From Prorocentrum cordatum (Eukaryota; Sar; Dinophyceae; Prorocentrales; Prorocentraceae): a stretch of DNA of 64,000 bases. Position 1 is the stretch's first letter. Every line of letters begins with the position of its first letter. The translations under genes and the position numbers were made by a program. The stretch covers positions 136,001 to 200,000 of the forward strand of contig CAUYUJ010016059.1 in the NCBI GenBank assembly GCA_963575745.1, in the 5' to 3' direction. Below, piece after piece: positions 42,161 through 53,315 of this stretch. The notes under the pieces are model-generated. The model saw only the letters and a program-made list of their open reading frames with translations, did not search any database and was not told the origin of the DNA.

Positions 42161-42674
42161 GGCTCTGCGCCCCAAAAATGGCTACAGGCAGAATTGGTTT
42201 CCCAGGACACGCGACAGGACACGAGGCTATTCCGCGGGCAGCGTGGCCTCCACGACCACATGACCCAAGGGTACCCTGGCCTCGGGACTGCAGAGGGCAC
42301 GACGCGCGATGCACAGGACGCAAGGGTACCCTTGATTTGGCAGGGTCGACCAACTGCTCCGGGCCGACTGTATGGTGCGGTCACGTGTTGCGGCGGCCCG
42401 TGCGCTGGCTTCTCCGCACGGGAAAGACGTCGTGATGCGATCGGCTCAGGATGCGTTCCAGGAATTCTGGATTAGCCAGCGGTCCTCGTTTCTGCAGCCT
42501 GTCAGGAACATTGGGGCACCTGGGGGAGCTAGGAAATCCTGGCACGTATTGCTACCCTGATGTCCTGCACCGCGTGGATCGTTCAGCCTTGGGCGACCCT
42601 GGCCTTCTGACAGCCGGGACCGTTCAGCCCTGACCGAGCACAGTGCACAGGCCGCCTGTGGCCCTAGACCTGCA

Positions 42675-42918
42675 GCGCACGCGCTGGCGTCGCGTAGAGG
42701 AGCAGACACCAGCATGAACATGAGATGTTGGAGCTCTTCGCGGATTTAGTGGATCTGCGCTGAACCCACCTCGCTGGTGCGCGAAGCGCGCAAGGGACGG
42801 CGCCCGAAGCGCCGCCAGGGGAAGCCAGCGCCGATCCAAGAAATCTGCGCAGAGCTCCGACCATTGATGCTCATGCCATTGATTCTTCGTCGACTGGCGC
42901 GCACGCGCTGGCGTCGCG
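42675..42918. mobile_element. Fold-back element, family 10, with 20-bp direct repeats
   Basis: GCGCACGCGCTGGCGTCGCG occurs identically at 42675-42694 and 42899-42918. Between them lie inverted arms (GTTGGAGCTCTTCGCGGATT and inverted GGTCGGAGCTCTGCGCAGAT) around a GGCGCCCGAAGCGCC centre. Confidence 0.7.
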
Positions 42919-43249
42919 ACCGCGCCAGCACGACGCGAATCCGCTGTGCGAGCCGTGCGAGCCTCCCGGGTCGCCAGCCCGGGCAGCTACGCTCGAAGCG
43001 CGGGTATCCCTGGGAACCCCCTTCTCGTCCGTCGCTAAGACGAAGCCTGGACAGGGACAAAATCGGACCAGACAAATCGGTGATCTCTGAAATCCTGCGG
43101 TTCTGGACGATGTATCGGGCGCCGCGGCCTCCTCTGAGCATCCTGGAACGCTCTGAGAGCGTTCTGGGACACTTTGATAACGATTCATCCATGGCCTAGC
43201 CCAGCCCGATTCTCCCTCCCCGTGTCCCTGGATAGGAGCACGCAGAAAC

Positions 43250-43365
43250 ATATGGTAAACATAAACTCTTCGAGCTCCGCGCGGATTTCTTGAATCCGCG
43301 CTGGACCCCTCTCCCTGGCGGCCCTGGCGCCGATCCGCGCGGAGCCCCGAACGTTTGTGTTGATG
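43250..43365. mobile_element. Fold-back element, family 10
   Basis: CTTCGAGCTCCGCGCGGATT and inverted CGTTCGGGGCTCCGCGCGGA, with a GGCGGCCCTGGCGCC centre. Confidence 0.6.
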
Positions 43366-43544
43366 CAATTTGCTATTTGTCGTCCCTGGAAGCGGTCTGC
43401 CCGAGCCAGTCCGCTTGCCCGATCGGCACCGAATCGTGCCGGCCTGGCTCGCGCCGAAGCGCGGAGCATTCCTCAGATCGAGACCCCGACCGATCGAGCC
43501 GATCAGGAATGACCGATGGGTGAATGGCTTGATTCAGCTCCAAG

Positions 43545-43945
43545 ACGCAAACAGACAACCCCCAGGCACTCCCAGGCAGCCCCAGAGGCTCCGAAGAGGC
43601 CCCGAGGTGGCTTCCAAGAGAAACCGAGATGGCCCCCGCAAGACACCATGATGGCCACAACGCTCTTCCTCCTCCTGTCCCTCGCCGCTCCTTCGTGCAG
43701 CAGCCAGGGCACACGTGCCACTGTTGTATTCGGACGTGGGAGAACAAGTCGCGCCACAGGGCCCCCTCTTCATTTCTCGACGCCGCAGTGAGGGAACGGC
43801 CGCAGGGCGCCAGCCTTGGGATCACTGCGCCTGGGGCCACACCGGGCACCCTTCCCCTCGGGGTTCCTGGAGATCCCTGGAGGCCCCGAGAGGCCTCCAG
43901 AGGCCCCTGGAGGACCAGGAAGGCCTCTGGAGGCCAAACCACGCA
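43545..43945. repeat. CCAGGAGGC/CCCCAGAGGC minisatellite fragments
   Basis: Two blocks (43545-43665 and 43855-43940) of GAGGCCCC-type units, as at 5.6, 12.8 and 32.4 kb. The stretch between them and 43940-44480 hold no supported exon. A CT dinucleotide run is at 44290-44315. Confidence 0.5.
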
Positions 43946-44483
43946 CGGCTGATCCCTTTCTGTGCGAGGTCTGTTTGCCTGTGCGGGTAACTCTCATCCT
44001 CGACGCGCGCGATCCTCACGATCAGTTGCTCGCCGGGGACTGGCCCAAAAAGCCTCGCACCTCCCCGTCTCCCCCTCTCCCCCCCTGGCAGCTTCCTGGC
44101 AATCATCAGCATTGTTCCGTGGGACCGGCAGCTTCGCTAGATAGTATTTATGGTATTGGGCTCGACGGGTGGACCGGCGTGCCAGCGCTCGTCGCCAGAT
44201 CCGATGCCTTCGGCATGCCCGCCCGTTTGATGGAAGGATCGCCTCGCAGCTGCAGCAGGGGCCGCACCTCTTGGAGCAGCCTGGGCCAGCTCTCTCTCTC
44301 TCTCTCTCTCTCTTTCTCAGCTCTTTCTCGGGCAGGGTCGTGAGCAGACGCAACACCATCCTGCACTCGCGAGTCTTCGCACGCGCGGCCGAGAAGCAGG
44401 GCCAGGGGCCAAGCACGTGGGTAGAGGGCGAATGAGCACCACCCGCACGGTGACCACTCGGCGGCGAGCGAAGGAGGGGGGGA

Positions 44484-44632
44484 GTGAGAATGAGAAGGCC
44501 ATCTCAGACGGCGGCGGGACTTCTCAGAAGCCCTCGCGCCTTCTGAAAGATTTTCTGTGCCTTCGGGGAAGGCTCCGAGAACTTCTCAGAAGGCCGGGAG
44601 ACTTCGGAGCCTTCTGAGAAGGCCTTCTCTTC
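44484..44632. mobile_element. TIR element, family 4
   Basis: Starts GTGAGAATGAGAAGGCC and ends GGCCTTCTCTTCC, with CTTCTCAGAAG and CTTCTGAGAAGG inside. Confidence 0.65.
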
Positions 44633-45114
44633 CCCCCACGCTCGGCGCCGTCATACAGACGAGGCCCTTTCGCAAGCGCGCCCCAAAAAGAAATCGAGCA
44701 GGACGGTGTTGTCCAGTAAACGCGAGGGACCGTTTCTAAAACACCAATAACTCTGAGGGTCGGGATGTGTTTGCTCCTCCCTCGAGCGGAGGCAGTTAGG
44801 AATACGTGGGGCCCAGACGTCGAGGGGATGCTCCAGAGTTCAATGTTTTGCCCCTGCTGTGCAGCAGCACCGCTCTTGGCCCAGCCAGCCCCCGGGATCT
44901 CTCGGACAGCTGCTCCCCAGACCTCTCCCGGGGCGCGCTCTACCCAGCAGGTGCGTCCGGCCAGGGCGACAAGGGACGGGCAGCGGTATCGGCGTCTCTC
45001 CCCGCTCGGTGTCAGCGGATGGCTTGCGTCCCCCCGATCGCGGCTGGCACATCTGTTGAACTCCGCGGGCGGTCTATGATACGCGGGCCCTTGCAGAGAG
45101 GGACCAGGGCCCTC

Positions 45115-45198
45115 TGAGGCCATGGCGATGTTCCTCTCGCGGTCGTAGAGGTAGAAGTGGTCGTGGCCGCCCAGTAGCATGTCGATGCCTGGGCGATA
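45115..45198 (-). CDS. Orphan exon of a metallophosphatase (5'-nucleotidase-like)
   Basis: After CATCAG| the frame reads YRPGIDMLLGGHDHFYLYDR, then ERNIAMASEG. The GID.LLGGHDHFY block is the GGHDH motif that supplies metal ligands in calcineurin-like phosphoesterases of the 5'-nucleotidase type. Upstream is an 86-bp GGA/CTC-rich stretch. The other metal-binding blocks were not found within the window. The retroelement at 45.4-49.2 kb lies where upstream exons would be expected. It could also be an isolated pseudo-exon. Confidence 0.6.
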
Positions 45199-45235
45199 CT
45201 GATGATGAGGAGGGAGGAGGAGAACTAGGAGAGAG

Positions 45236-45283
45236 GAGAGAGGAAGAGGAGGAGGAGGAGGAGGAAGAGGAGGAGGAGGAGGA
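45236..45283. repeat. (GGA)n microsatellite
   Basis: GGA/GAA repeats adjoining the metallophosphatase exon acceptor. Confidence 0.8.
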
Positions 45284-46069
45284 CCAGCGCACGGCTTGAA
45301 GAATTCGAGTTCCCGACGCACCCGCGCCGAGACAGCAGTACACTGCTGAAACTGAAATCCGCCCGACCCCCTGGGGGTGTTTAACTCCTTTGGCGATGTG
45401 CCGGGAGCAGTGGCGACCGCCAACGCTTGGCGGTAAAAAAAAAATCAGGAGGCACTGGCGGGCGAAATACTTGGCAGGCACGAGATCCTATCCTCGGATG
45501 TGCCAGCGCCTGCGCACGAGCCAGTTGCGCGATGGCATTGTTTGACCGTGGCGCACGAAGACACTCGCGGAACAGCAAGACCCTGATTCCCGTTTCGGAA
45601 TAAGGGCCACAGTCGAAACACATGATGACCGTGCTCGAATTGAGCAGGTACTCGAAACAAAAGACGATGGCCCCGTGGGATTTGCGCAAAAGAGGCGGGT
45701 CCCGCACAATATCCAGAGCATCATTCAGACAAGATGATGTGATACCTGATCGTTCTTGGCTGCAGAACGGCACAGTGTACAAAAGAGAGGGCCATTGATA
45801 AACTCCCACCGGCGGGTTTCTCCCGCTTCCTCAGGGGCAGGGGGAGGGGGAGGAAGAGGCCTCGGAGGAGGGCAGGTTCCCGGGCGTAGGCTGCGGAAGC
45901 TGCTCCCATCGTTGGGTTTCTACCCTGCGGCTTAGCTAAGGCTTTCTTCCCTGGGCGGGGGGCCAGAGCAGGCCACTTGGGTACAATCTTCGCGACAAAG
46001 AACAGGAAACGGCGCAGGAGGCTTTCATCGTACTTGGCAAGCTCCCGCTCGGCCTCTGAAGGCCTGCAA

Positions 46070-46484
46070 AACTTCATGGCAGCTCTCTTGGCCGTTTTGT
46101 CGTTACCTTGGGCGTGGTTGAAATCTTCCTGATCATTCGAATCCTGGCTGAGGTTATGATGGGCTTTGAGTTTGACAAGACAACGCTCGGGCGGCACAAC
46201 AGCTTTGCACAACACCTGCATGCACATTCTTCCTGGGGTAACCTGGGTGATGATACAGCTGTATCGCACCTAGGTAGTCTGCGTGAACTCTGTGTACTTG
46301 TGGCGATCTGGAGCAGGCTGCGATTGTTAACAGCATCTCCGCCACCCCAGAGCCTCGGGGATAGATTCGTCCTACTTGTCCTGGGAGGATGACGTGGGGT
46401 TCTCCTTCCATCATAAAAAAACAACTGCCCAGCCTGCGGTGCGCGTGGGTGATGGGACAGGTCGCTGCTGCCGTCCACATACAC
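46070..46484 (-). pseudogene. RNase H of element C
   Basis: One frame starts YVDGSSDLSHHPRAPQAG, with the DGS catalytic motif. Another frame supplies VKLKAHHNLSQD and QGNDKTAKRAA, the C-terminal GN..A..A helix of RNase H. The change of frame inside the domain marks it as decayed. Confidence 0.6.
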
Positions 46485-47197
46485 CTGTCCCTCAAAAGGC
46501 TTCTTCTAGAGTGCAGGAGGGATCCCTGCACCAAAAAACGCAACAGCTTAATCCTGTGCCCTCGGGAGTTCCGATGTCCAAGTCTGGCGCCTGCTAGTAT
46601 CCAAACTTGATGAGCGGGTCTCTTCCATGATTGACAAGCGGCTCCAGCGCTTCGGTCGTGAAGGCTTGAGCTCTCTCCTCTTGGGATAAGGGGCAGGCAA
46701 AAAGATGGTGTCAAATTGAGCCCGAGGGGGCTCCACACTCGCACGTGCATTCTATGCTGTATCCTGCGTCTCTGGCCCTGGCCTTCGCCCAGCAGCCTTG
46801 CGTGAGACAAGTTAACAAACTGCCCCTCCTTTGCTTGCCGAGGAGCGGGCTGGCTAAAACTCTGGAGGCGACTCTGTAATCGAGGGTGGACCCATGGTGG
46901 CCGAGCTTTGAGGCCGCGATTTCAGCAAGCTGCTTCTCCCAGCCCTGGCGAAAAGGTTGCGCACAAAACCTGGGGACCAACAGGTGGGAGGGCATTCGCG
47001 GCCTTCTCTGCTCTGAAAGACTAGTGGGGAGGCCAGCTTCCATCCAAGACGTTGTAAGGATAACTGCGTGGCACCGGAAGGCCCGCGCACGCTGTCCCAG
47101 CAGGAAGGGGCTTGGCCCATAAGATCCTCCCCGCGGGCCCGCAGCCAAGGTACGGTAGCAAGCCCTTGTCCTCTGTTGGTGACGGCCGTCCACACAC

Positions 47198-48371
47198 TTA
47201 AATTAAATGCCAATGCCGAACAGGACCCAAGGCCATCTGCCAAGTAGGGTCTCCAACCAACATCAAACTGAGGGCTCTGCTTCTGGTGGCACATTTGGGC
47301 CCCGCTAGCTTCAGATACTGCTGTCGGGCGACTGTTAGCTGCGTGTTGTTAAGACCTGTGACTTCGTGACCACCGAACGATGTTGCCGCGAAGATGTCTG
47401 TGTTGCAGATATTATTGCTGTCTTCTCCTGCCCTCCTGATAGCTCCTGATCTCCTCATCATGTTCTTGATCTTGTTCGTCCTAGCGGTGGCGAGGCGGTC
47501 CTTTCTCCATCGGCACAAGGGGGGGGGGGGGGGGGCACCTGCGGCGGTCTCGCAGCCGAGGTCGGGGCCCGAGATGTCCAGCGACGCGCCTGCTCGATAT
47601 CGAAGTTTGTGCTTGAGATCCTTGCGCAACTTTGCGCAGGAGGCTAGCATCTGGGTCTTGGCGGGGGCGACCGAGCTGTCTAGATCCCGCTGGATGCACT
47701 GGATGAGGCTTCTCGGCCCTCGGTCTAACCTCAGGATGGCATTATTCATGTGGACCGAATGCGACTTAATGGGGAGGTCGTCTATGAACATGTGGAAGTC
47801 TAAAGTGGGGTTCTGCTGGGTCCAGGAGCCGAGGGGGTCTATGGTATACATTTGTATGTGGTGCGTAACAAACCCACACCCTGCCGCTATCCCGTGTACG
47901 GTGTTACCGACCGAAACGACTAAGCCCTGGAGGGCGACGAACCTGGGGCTAGCGCAGATGCTGGGGATGATCCTAAGAAGTGTAGCTGGACACCCATTAT
48001 TGAACGCTCTGGTTGCAAGCTTGCTGTGGTTCATCTGCTCATAGTAGTTGTTGGGATCGTAAAAGGATCATACCAGAAAGTAATTGCTCATTGCGCTTGC
48101 TGTAACATTCGCAGTCTAGGCTTTGCCTGAAAACGAGCTCGACTATGGAGTGGCCTGCTTGACGGGCTAAACATTTCTTCGTGTGATGCCGCTCCCATTC
48201 TCGTGCGGCTGGCTGACGAATTCTAGCCCGCACTCGATACAAGCCTGACATCATCCCAATAGAGCGCATCGCTGGTTTAGTGGCTGATGGGTCTTGCTGC
48301 TTGTGTTTCATGATGAGTACTGAAAGTATGGCCTGTATCTGATAGGGCATGAAACCGAGCCTTTCAATCAT
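47198..48371 (-). pseudogene. Reverse transcriptase of element C
   Basis: The fingers frame has TKPAMRSIGMMSGLYRVRAR, the RPI-like motif preceding the palm. After a frame change, ALQGLVVSVGNTVHGIAAGC gives the motif B region and MFIDDLPIKSHSV gives motif C as FIDD (about 47785). The AGC then xDD arrangement equals that of element B. The frameshift at 48034-48039 inactivates this copy. Confidence 0.72.
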
Positions 48372-48643
48372 CAGGAGCCACTGTGCGATCAGGTCCGCCT
48401 GCTGCTCTGTGATCAGGGTGAGGAGCCTAGGGTGGACTCCGTTCCACGTGGAACCCGTATTCGTGGCGAAGCTTTTGGCGGCGTGTTGGATTATCTAGCC
48501 CGACATGGGCCCCAGGGCAACTCTATCGTCGATGTCCCCTGGAATCGAAGAAACTTGCGGTTCCGAGGTAGTGTCCCAAAGATTCGCAAGCCGTTCAGCT
48601 TCACCTGCAAGGATGCTGAGGGGTCGTCCTGACCACTTGCCAC

Positions 48644-49084
48644 TCATAAAGGTGGTGGCTGGCTTACAATCGTCAAGGTCCCTCGTCCATCTATGGGCCC
48701 ACCCGACACTTCCCAGGAGAGAAATTTGGACCACGAGGCCCAGGATTTGGACGCCTCTGACAAACTCTTCTTGCGCTCGTACTCGATGTTTTTGTCCAGG
48801 TCCTGGAGGATGGCGCCGATGGCTTGGTCGGCTGTGCCCACGGATAGGACTCCTGCTGCAACATCTGCTTGCAACAGGTCGCGTAGGCTGGTGGCAGCGG
48901 CCGGGCTGTCCTTCAGGCTCAGGACAGTGTGAAACTCCGCTGGTAGGTCCTGCAGGCTCGCGATTAGATACGTTGCCTGCGAAAAGTTCGGAAAAGCAGG
49001 ACGAGGAGGAGCAGGAGGACGAGGAAGAGCAGGAGCAGGAGCAACAGGAGAAGGAAGAGGGAGGAGAAGCAGGAGGGTCAACAA
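48644..49084 (-). pseudogene. N-terminal region of element C
   Basis: The ORF carries TYLIASLQDLPAEFHTVLSL, DLLQADVAAGVLSVG and SLSEASKSWASWSKFLS, a helical non-repetitive protein. The downstream frame reads RPLSILAGEAERLANLWDT, as expected shortly before the RT fingers. The function of the N-terminal region is unknown. Confidence 0.45.
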
Positions 49085-49244
49085 GAGAAGGAAAAGGCGG
49101 GATGAGCAGGAGGACCTGAGTAGATCCAGGATGCATTAACGATGTTGCAGAGCACCCCTCCGTGCCAAGTCCCCTCCACTTCCAGAACCATCTCGCGCGA
49201 CTTTGGCTCGCGACGCCTGGATGTATGGGTACTGCCAAGCCCGT

Positions 49245-50175
49245 CGTCGTGGGAACAGTGCAGCGCCGTGAACAATCACGAGCACACCCCTCGACCCCTT
49301 CTGCAACATTTCTCTAGTCGAATCCGTCTGTGGGGCCCCGGGGCCTGACCCTCGAGCAGGGGATCGACTACAGAATTGACTCACCCTAAAATTCACTGTT
49401 CCGTCGGACCCACGGAACATTCTACGTATTGTTACGCAGATTCGACGGAACAATCCGTTGTGGGCCGCGATCATCAGCATCGGTCTCCAAAGCCCTCCCT
49501 GGGTCCATTCGGGCTACCTGTTCGCCTGGGATCGATTTCTGACGCCCCCAGGGCCCGAAAACCGCTCCCAGACGCCGAAAACAGCAAAAAACTAAGATCC
49601 TACTTTTCTTGTTATCGATGCGCCCGTCGCTCGCTGTGGGGAAAAAGAACAGACGAGCGCGCGGCTGCCCGGGCAGGACTGCATCAACACCTGGTCGGTT
49701 GGCTCGTCCGCCGGTCCGGTCAGGGGCAGATGCGTCACGGCGAGCACGACCTGAGGCTGTGAGGGGCATCCTCGTCATCGTCGTCGCCGTCGCCGTCGTC
49801 GTCGTCTTGGTCGACGTCGTCGGTGTGAGAGCTGCCGCATCCTGTTGTGGCGCACTTCATGGCCTTGTTGCCTTGTGGCTCAAAGAGGGCCCCGGTGTCA
49901 GCTGGCGACGCCAACGTGGCCCCTGGCTGGGGAGGCACGCCAGCTGCGTCATGGTTTCATTTTCGGGGGGGGGGGCGGCGGAAGAAGATCTGAGATCTTG
50001 TACGCTTTAAACCCTTTATGCGCCTCTGGGCCTTCATGGACCTTTGGAGGGGCTACGGGGACCCTGCAGGGAACGCCGGGCATCTGTGGACCACCCGGGG
50101 CAATCACCATCATCGCCGCAATCGTCGGAAGGCACGGAAAGGCCCTGCGGAGGAGTATGAGGGGGTGGAGCAGGC
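49245..50175. other. No gene recognised
   Basis: A (CGTCGC)n-like tract lies near 49770-49815 and a G run near 49965. No supported exon. Confidence 0.35.
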
Positions 50176-50177
50176 GG

Positions 50178-50330
50178 AGGAGGAGGAGGGAGGGAGAGGA
50201 GGAGGAGGAGGAGGAGGAGGAGGAAGAGGATGAGGATGAGGAGGAGGAAGAGGAGGACCAGCGTAAAGCAAACATTCACGAACGATATTGCAATACACCC
50301 TCCCTCCAAGTTCCCTCTTCATGATGTTCC
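50178..50330. repeat. (GAG)n microsatellite plus conserved motif
   Basis: A GAG tract (50178-50262) followed by GATATTGCAATACACCCTCC, the inverse of the motif at 23.2 kb. Confidence 0.7.
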
Positions 50331-50589
50331 TGCAAATATTTCATTCTCATTGAGGGAAGAGCCCTGGTGGACGACAATCGCCTGAAAATCCTGAACCGTA
50401 CTGGAACACCATCCCTGGGACTTCAGCGCCGCGAAGCAACGTTCTTGTTGCGTCGTGACAATCCAGAGATCCAGAGTCGTGCAAGAACACCGTTCCTAGA
50501 ACATCAACACAGCGAATCGGCGTAACTGTTGCGCCCTGACGGTCCGACATCGCTCCAATACACCATTTTCTGCACGTCCAATATAAGGA

Positions 50590-50935
50590 TCCCTCAGGTG
50601 GATGTAAACTCTTGGGGCAAATGCTCGCGTCGCTAAGGCGAGAGCCAGCATTTGAGAAGGTACCGTCCTCTATCCGTGAATCTATTGCGAACTGTTAAAC
50701 GAATGTGCGGGGCGCTAGGGCCTAAGGCGAGAAACTCATTTTGAAAACCGCCCGCCCTCTGTCCGCGAAGCGCGTGCAAATGTTGACGACGACTGCTCGC
50801 GGCGCTACGGCGAGAACGACATATTGAAAACCGCCCGCCCTACATCCGTGAACCTGTTGCGAATTTCTGGCTGAGGGGTCGTACATGGTGAGGAATCTCA
50901 GGCGAAACGCCGGGCCCGCCCTATCCACACGTCTC
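50590..50935. repeat. Dispersed tandem repeat, about 85 bp units
   Basis: Repeated GAAAACCGCCCGCCCT, GCGCTA-GGCGAGAA and TGTTGCGAA elements, related to 22650-22960. Confidence 0.55.
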
Positions 50936-50959
50936 GGGGTACGAGTACGACATGGAGGA

Positions 50960-52000
50960 GCTGTTTAGAATGAGAAGGGATGGAGGAGGAGGACGAGGAG
51001 GAGGACGAGGACGACGAGGAGGAGGAGGACGAGGTGGAGGAGTGGGGGGAGGAGGAGGAGTGGGAGGAATAGGGGAAGGGAAACCGCGTGGAGAAATGGG
51101 CGATGGACCTCTCGATCACGAGGCGACTGTCTGAACAACGAAAAACTGTCCCAACGGCTGCACTTCCAGAACCAGCCGGGTTCTCGATTCCGATGGTGGG
51201 GCGGAGGTGGAGGAAGAGGAGCAGCAGCATCAGCAACACCAGCAGCAGCAAGAGGAGGGGGGGATGACGATTAGGAGGCAGGACGAGCCGCAGCCGGAGC
51301 AGAGGAGGGGGGAGGGAGGATGGACGGAGGTGTGGAGGGGAGGGACAGGAGGGAGTAAGAGGAGGAGGAGGAGGAGGAGGAGGCAAAAGGGAGGAGAGTA
51401 GAAGGAGGAGGGATAGACGGGAGCAGGAGGAGGATCCGAGCAACAGCGCCAACCGCAGTCGTAGCATGAGGAGGAGAGAAGGAGAGTAGGCGAGGAGGCG
51501 CGCTAGCCCATGCTCGTTCCACTGCGACTGGTCTGCTGCTCCCTCGTCCTCCCACCTACGTATTTTGGGGAAGGCGCACGTGCAAAAAGAGAGAGAGAGA
51601 GAGAGAGATGGAGAGAGAGAGAGAGAGCACCCCTGCAGGAAGGCGCCTGGGAGGAGAGGAAGGAGGAGAATGGGGGACATAGGAGGGGTAAGAGGCAGAT
51701 GAAAAAGAAGACCCGCGGCGGATTGGGATAAATGGGGACTAGAGGCAATGAGGGGGGGGGGAAACATTGATGGAATAGGTGGAATAAGGGGAGGAGGAAG
51801 ATGAGAAAGATGAGGAGGAAAATGACATGTGAGATGAGGAGGAAGAGGAGGAGAAAGAGGACGACGAAAGGAGGCGGAAGTGAGGAAGGTATGCGAGGAG
51901 GGAGGAGGAGGAACGGAGGAGGAGGGGGCTGAGTGTGCTGACTCCATGGGGCAGGGCCCGTTCGCCGCAGAGACGCAACCCTGCCTAGGCAGGTTCTTCA
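50960..52000. repeat. GGA/GAG-rich polypurine region
   Basis: Long imperfect purine tracts (50970-51080, 51190-51470, 51590-51920), including (GA)n at 51590-51625. The 393-codon minus ORF across it is Pro/Ser/Leu low-complexity and not accepted as a gene. Confidence 0.75.
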
Positions 52001-52097
52001 GGAACATCAGACTCCTCACCCTCGGCTTCAAGGTAGCAACGAAAACCACTACATCTGAGGGGGATCCGAAACCGAGCACTCTGGCAACCGCCCAATC

Positions 52098-52349
52098 CTA
52101 GAGCTCGGGCACGGCCGTGCCATAAACCTCCTTCGTCTGAGCTGCCTCTGACACATTCACCTGGCTGCCTTCCTCCCGCCTCCCCGCGCCTGCGGCGAAG
52201 GACGGGAAGCGAGGCGTCCACTCGGCGATTGTCGCCGTGCCTGGACCTCGCACGTCCACGACGCTGGCGGTGAGGCGAGGGGCCAGCCCCCCTCGCAGGC
52301 GTGAGCGCTGCGACCGCAGCCCAAGATGGTCCCAAATCCGACACGGCAA
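52098..52349 (-). CDS. Candidate C-terminal exon, unknown gene
   Basis: The minus frame reads LAPRLTASVVDVRGPGTATI, AEWTPRFPSF and QVNVSEAAQTKEVYGTAVPE, ending in a stop at 52098. Composition is balanced, unlike the repeats around it. It may follow the candidate exon at 52403-52660. Family not recognised. Confidence 0.33.
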   Translation of the reverse strand: MPCRIWDHLGLRSQRSRLRGGLAPRLTASVVDVRGPGTATIAEWTPRFPSFAAGAGRREEGSQVNVSEAAQTKEVYGTAVPEL

Positions 52350-52402
52350 GCCCAGCCCCCCCCCCCGAGCGAACGAGCTTGTGCACCGAAGGCCAACAGG
52401 TT

Positions 52403-52660
52403 TACAGCAACAACAAATCTGGCAGCATAGCTACCTTGGGCTCCTGAGGGGCTACTGTGGCCTGAACAACCGAATGGACGTTGACCACCCACGGCGTCCC
52501 CGAGTGAGCCTGCAACTCATCTTGGGCAGCGACGGCGAGCACCGCAGCAGTGATGGCGTCAGCGGCTGCAAGGGCGGGCCATGGTAAGGGATGCCTGACG
52601 GCAGCCTCCCGCAGGAAAGACCCCTGGCACATCTCCGAAAGGCAGAACTTCAGGGTTTGC
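52403..52660 (-). CDS. Candidate exon, unknown gene
   Basis: The minus frame reads LKFCLSEMCQGSFLREAAVR, ALAAADAITAAVLAVAAQDE and PWVVNVHSVVQATVAPQEPK. Protein-like, with a (CTC)n tract immediately upstream that could be an intron. Not identified. Confidence 0.35.
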
Positions 52661-52900
52661 CCAGGAGGGAGGAGGTGGAGAAGGAGGAGGAGGAGAAGCA
52701 GGAGGATGAGGAGGAGGAGAAGGAGGAGCAGGAGGAGGAGAAGGAGAAAGAGGAGGAGAAGGAGGAGGAGAAACAGCAGGAGGAGGAGGAAGAGGATGAG
52801 GAGGAAGAGGATGAGCAGGATGAGGAGGAGAAGGAGGCGGAGGAGGAGGAGGAAGCGGAGGAGCAGGAGGAGGGGCAAGGAGGGGCAGGAATGAAGATGA
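52660..52900. repeat. (GAG/AGG)n tract
   Basis: Imperfect trinucleotide purine repeat. Glu-rich or Ser-rich ORFs are artefacts. Confidence 0.85.
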
Positions 52901-53154
52901 TGAGGAAAAAGGATTGCAAGGAGGAATGGGTGTGAGCCCGCGTCCCATCAGCGCGCGTCCCGGCCGCCCCTACTTTCCCTTGCACCTGCAACCCCCTCCC
53001 CTCCCTGGTCACGTCCCTTGCACCTCCACCCCCCCCCCCCTCCCTGGTCACGACAGGCGAGCTGACATTACTGATTGTGTGTAATCGGGCATCGGAGAGG
53101 GGGCAGGGCACGGCTCCAACTCACACCTGCAAGGTATCATCCAGAGTGTTATCC

Positions 53155-53280
53155 TCCCCTCCACCTCCTCCTACTCCCCCCTCCTCCCTCTCCTGCTCCT
53201 CCTGCTGCTCCTCCTCTTCCTGCTCCTCCTCCTCGTCCTCCTCCTCCTCGTCGTCCTCCTCCTCCTCTTCCTCTGGCTTG
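53155..53280. repeat. (CCT)n tract
   Basis: Imperfect CCT/CTC repeat with CTGCTC and CGTC variants. Confidence 0.85.
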
Positions 53281-53315
53281 ATTTAGGGCGGGGTTTTCGG
53301 ACTCAACCGACTCAA

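Larger units (their letters stand above)
45400..49240 (-). mobile_element. Degenerate non-LTR retroelement C (RT, zinc cluster, RNase H)
   Basis: Minus-strand order: N-terminal segment (49084-48644), RT fingers (48371-48039), RT palm (48034-47198), thumb and linker (47294-46854), Cys cluster (about 46735), RNase H (46484 to about 46070) and tail to 45721. Several frameshifts separate the parts. A poly-T/A run near 45435 may mark the 3' end. It belongs to the same broad class as element B. Confidence 0.75.

Noticed and set aside
45285-45423. Upstream exon of the metallophosphatase (RRELEFFKPCAG)
   Set aside because: A GT donor exists but the phase does not agree with the GGHDH exon, and the CTGGTCCTCC edge matches a dispersed repeat.
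50898-52079. 393-codon minus ORF
   Set aside because: Pro/Ser/Leu low complexity produced by GGA-rich tracts. Only its first 40 residues look ordinary, which is too little to call.
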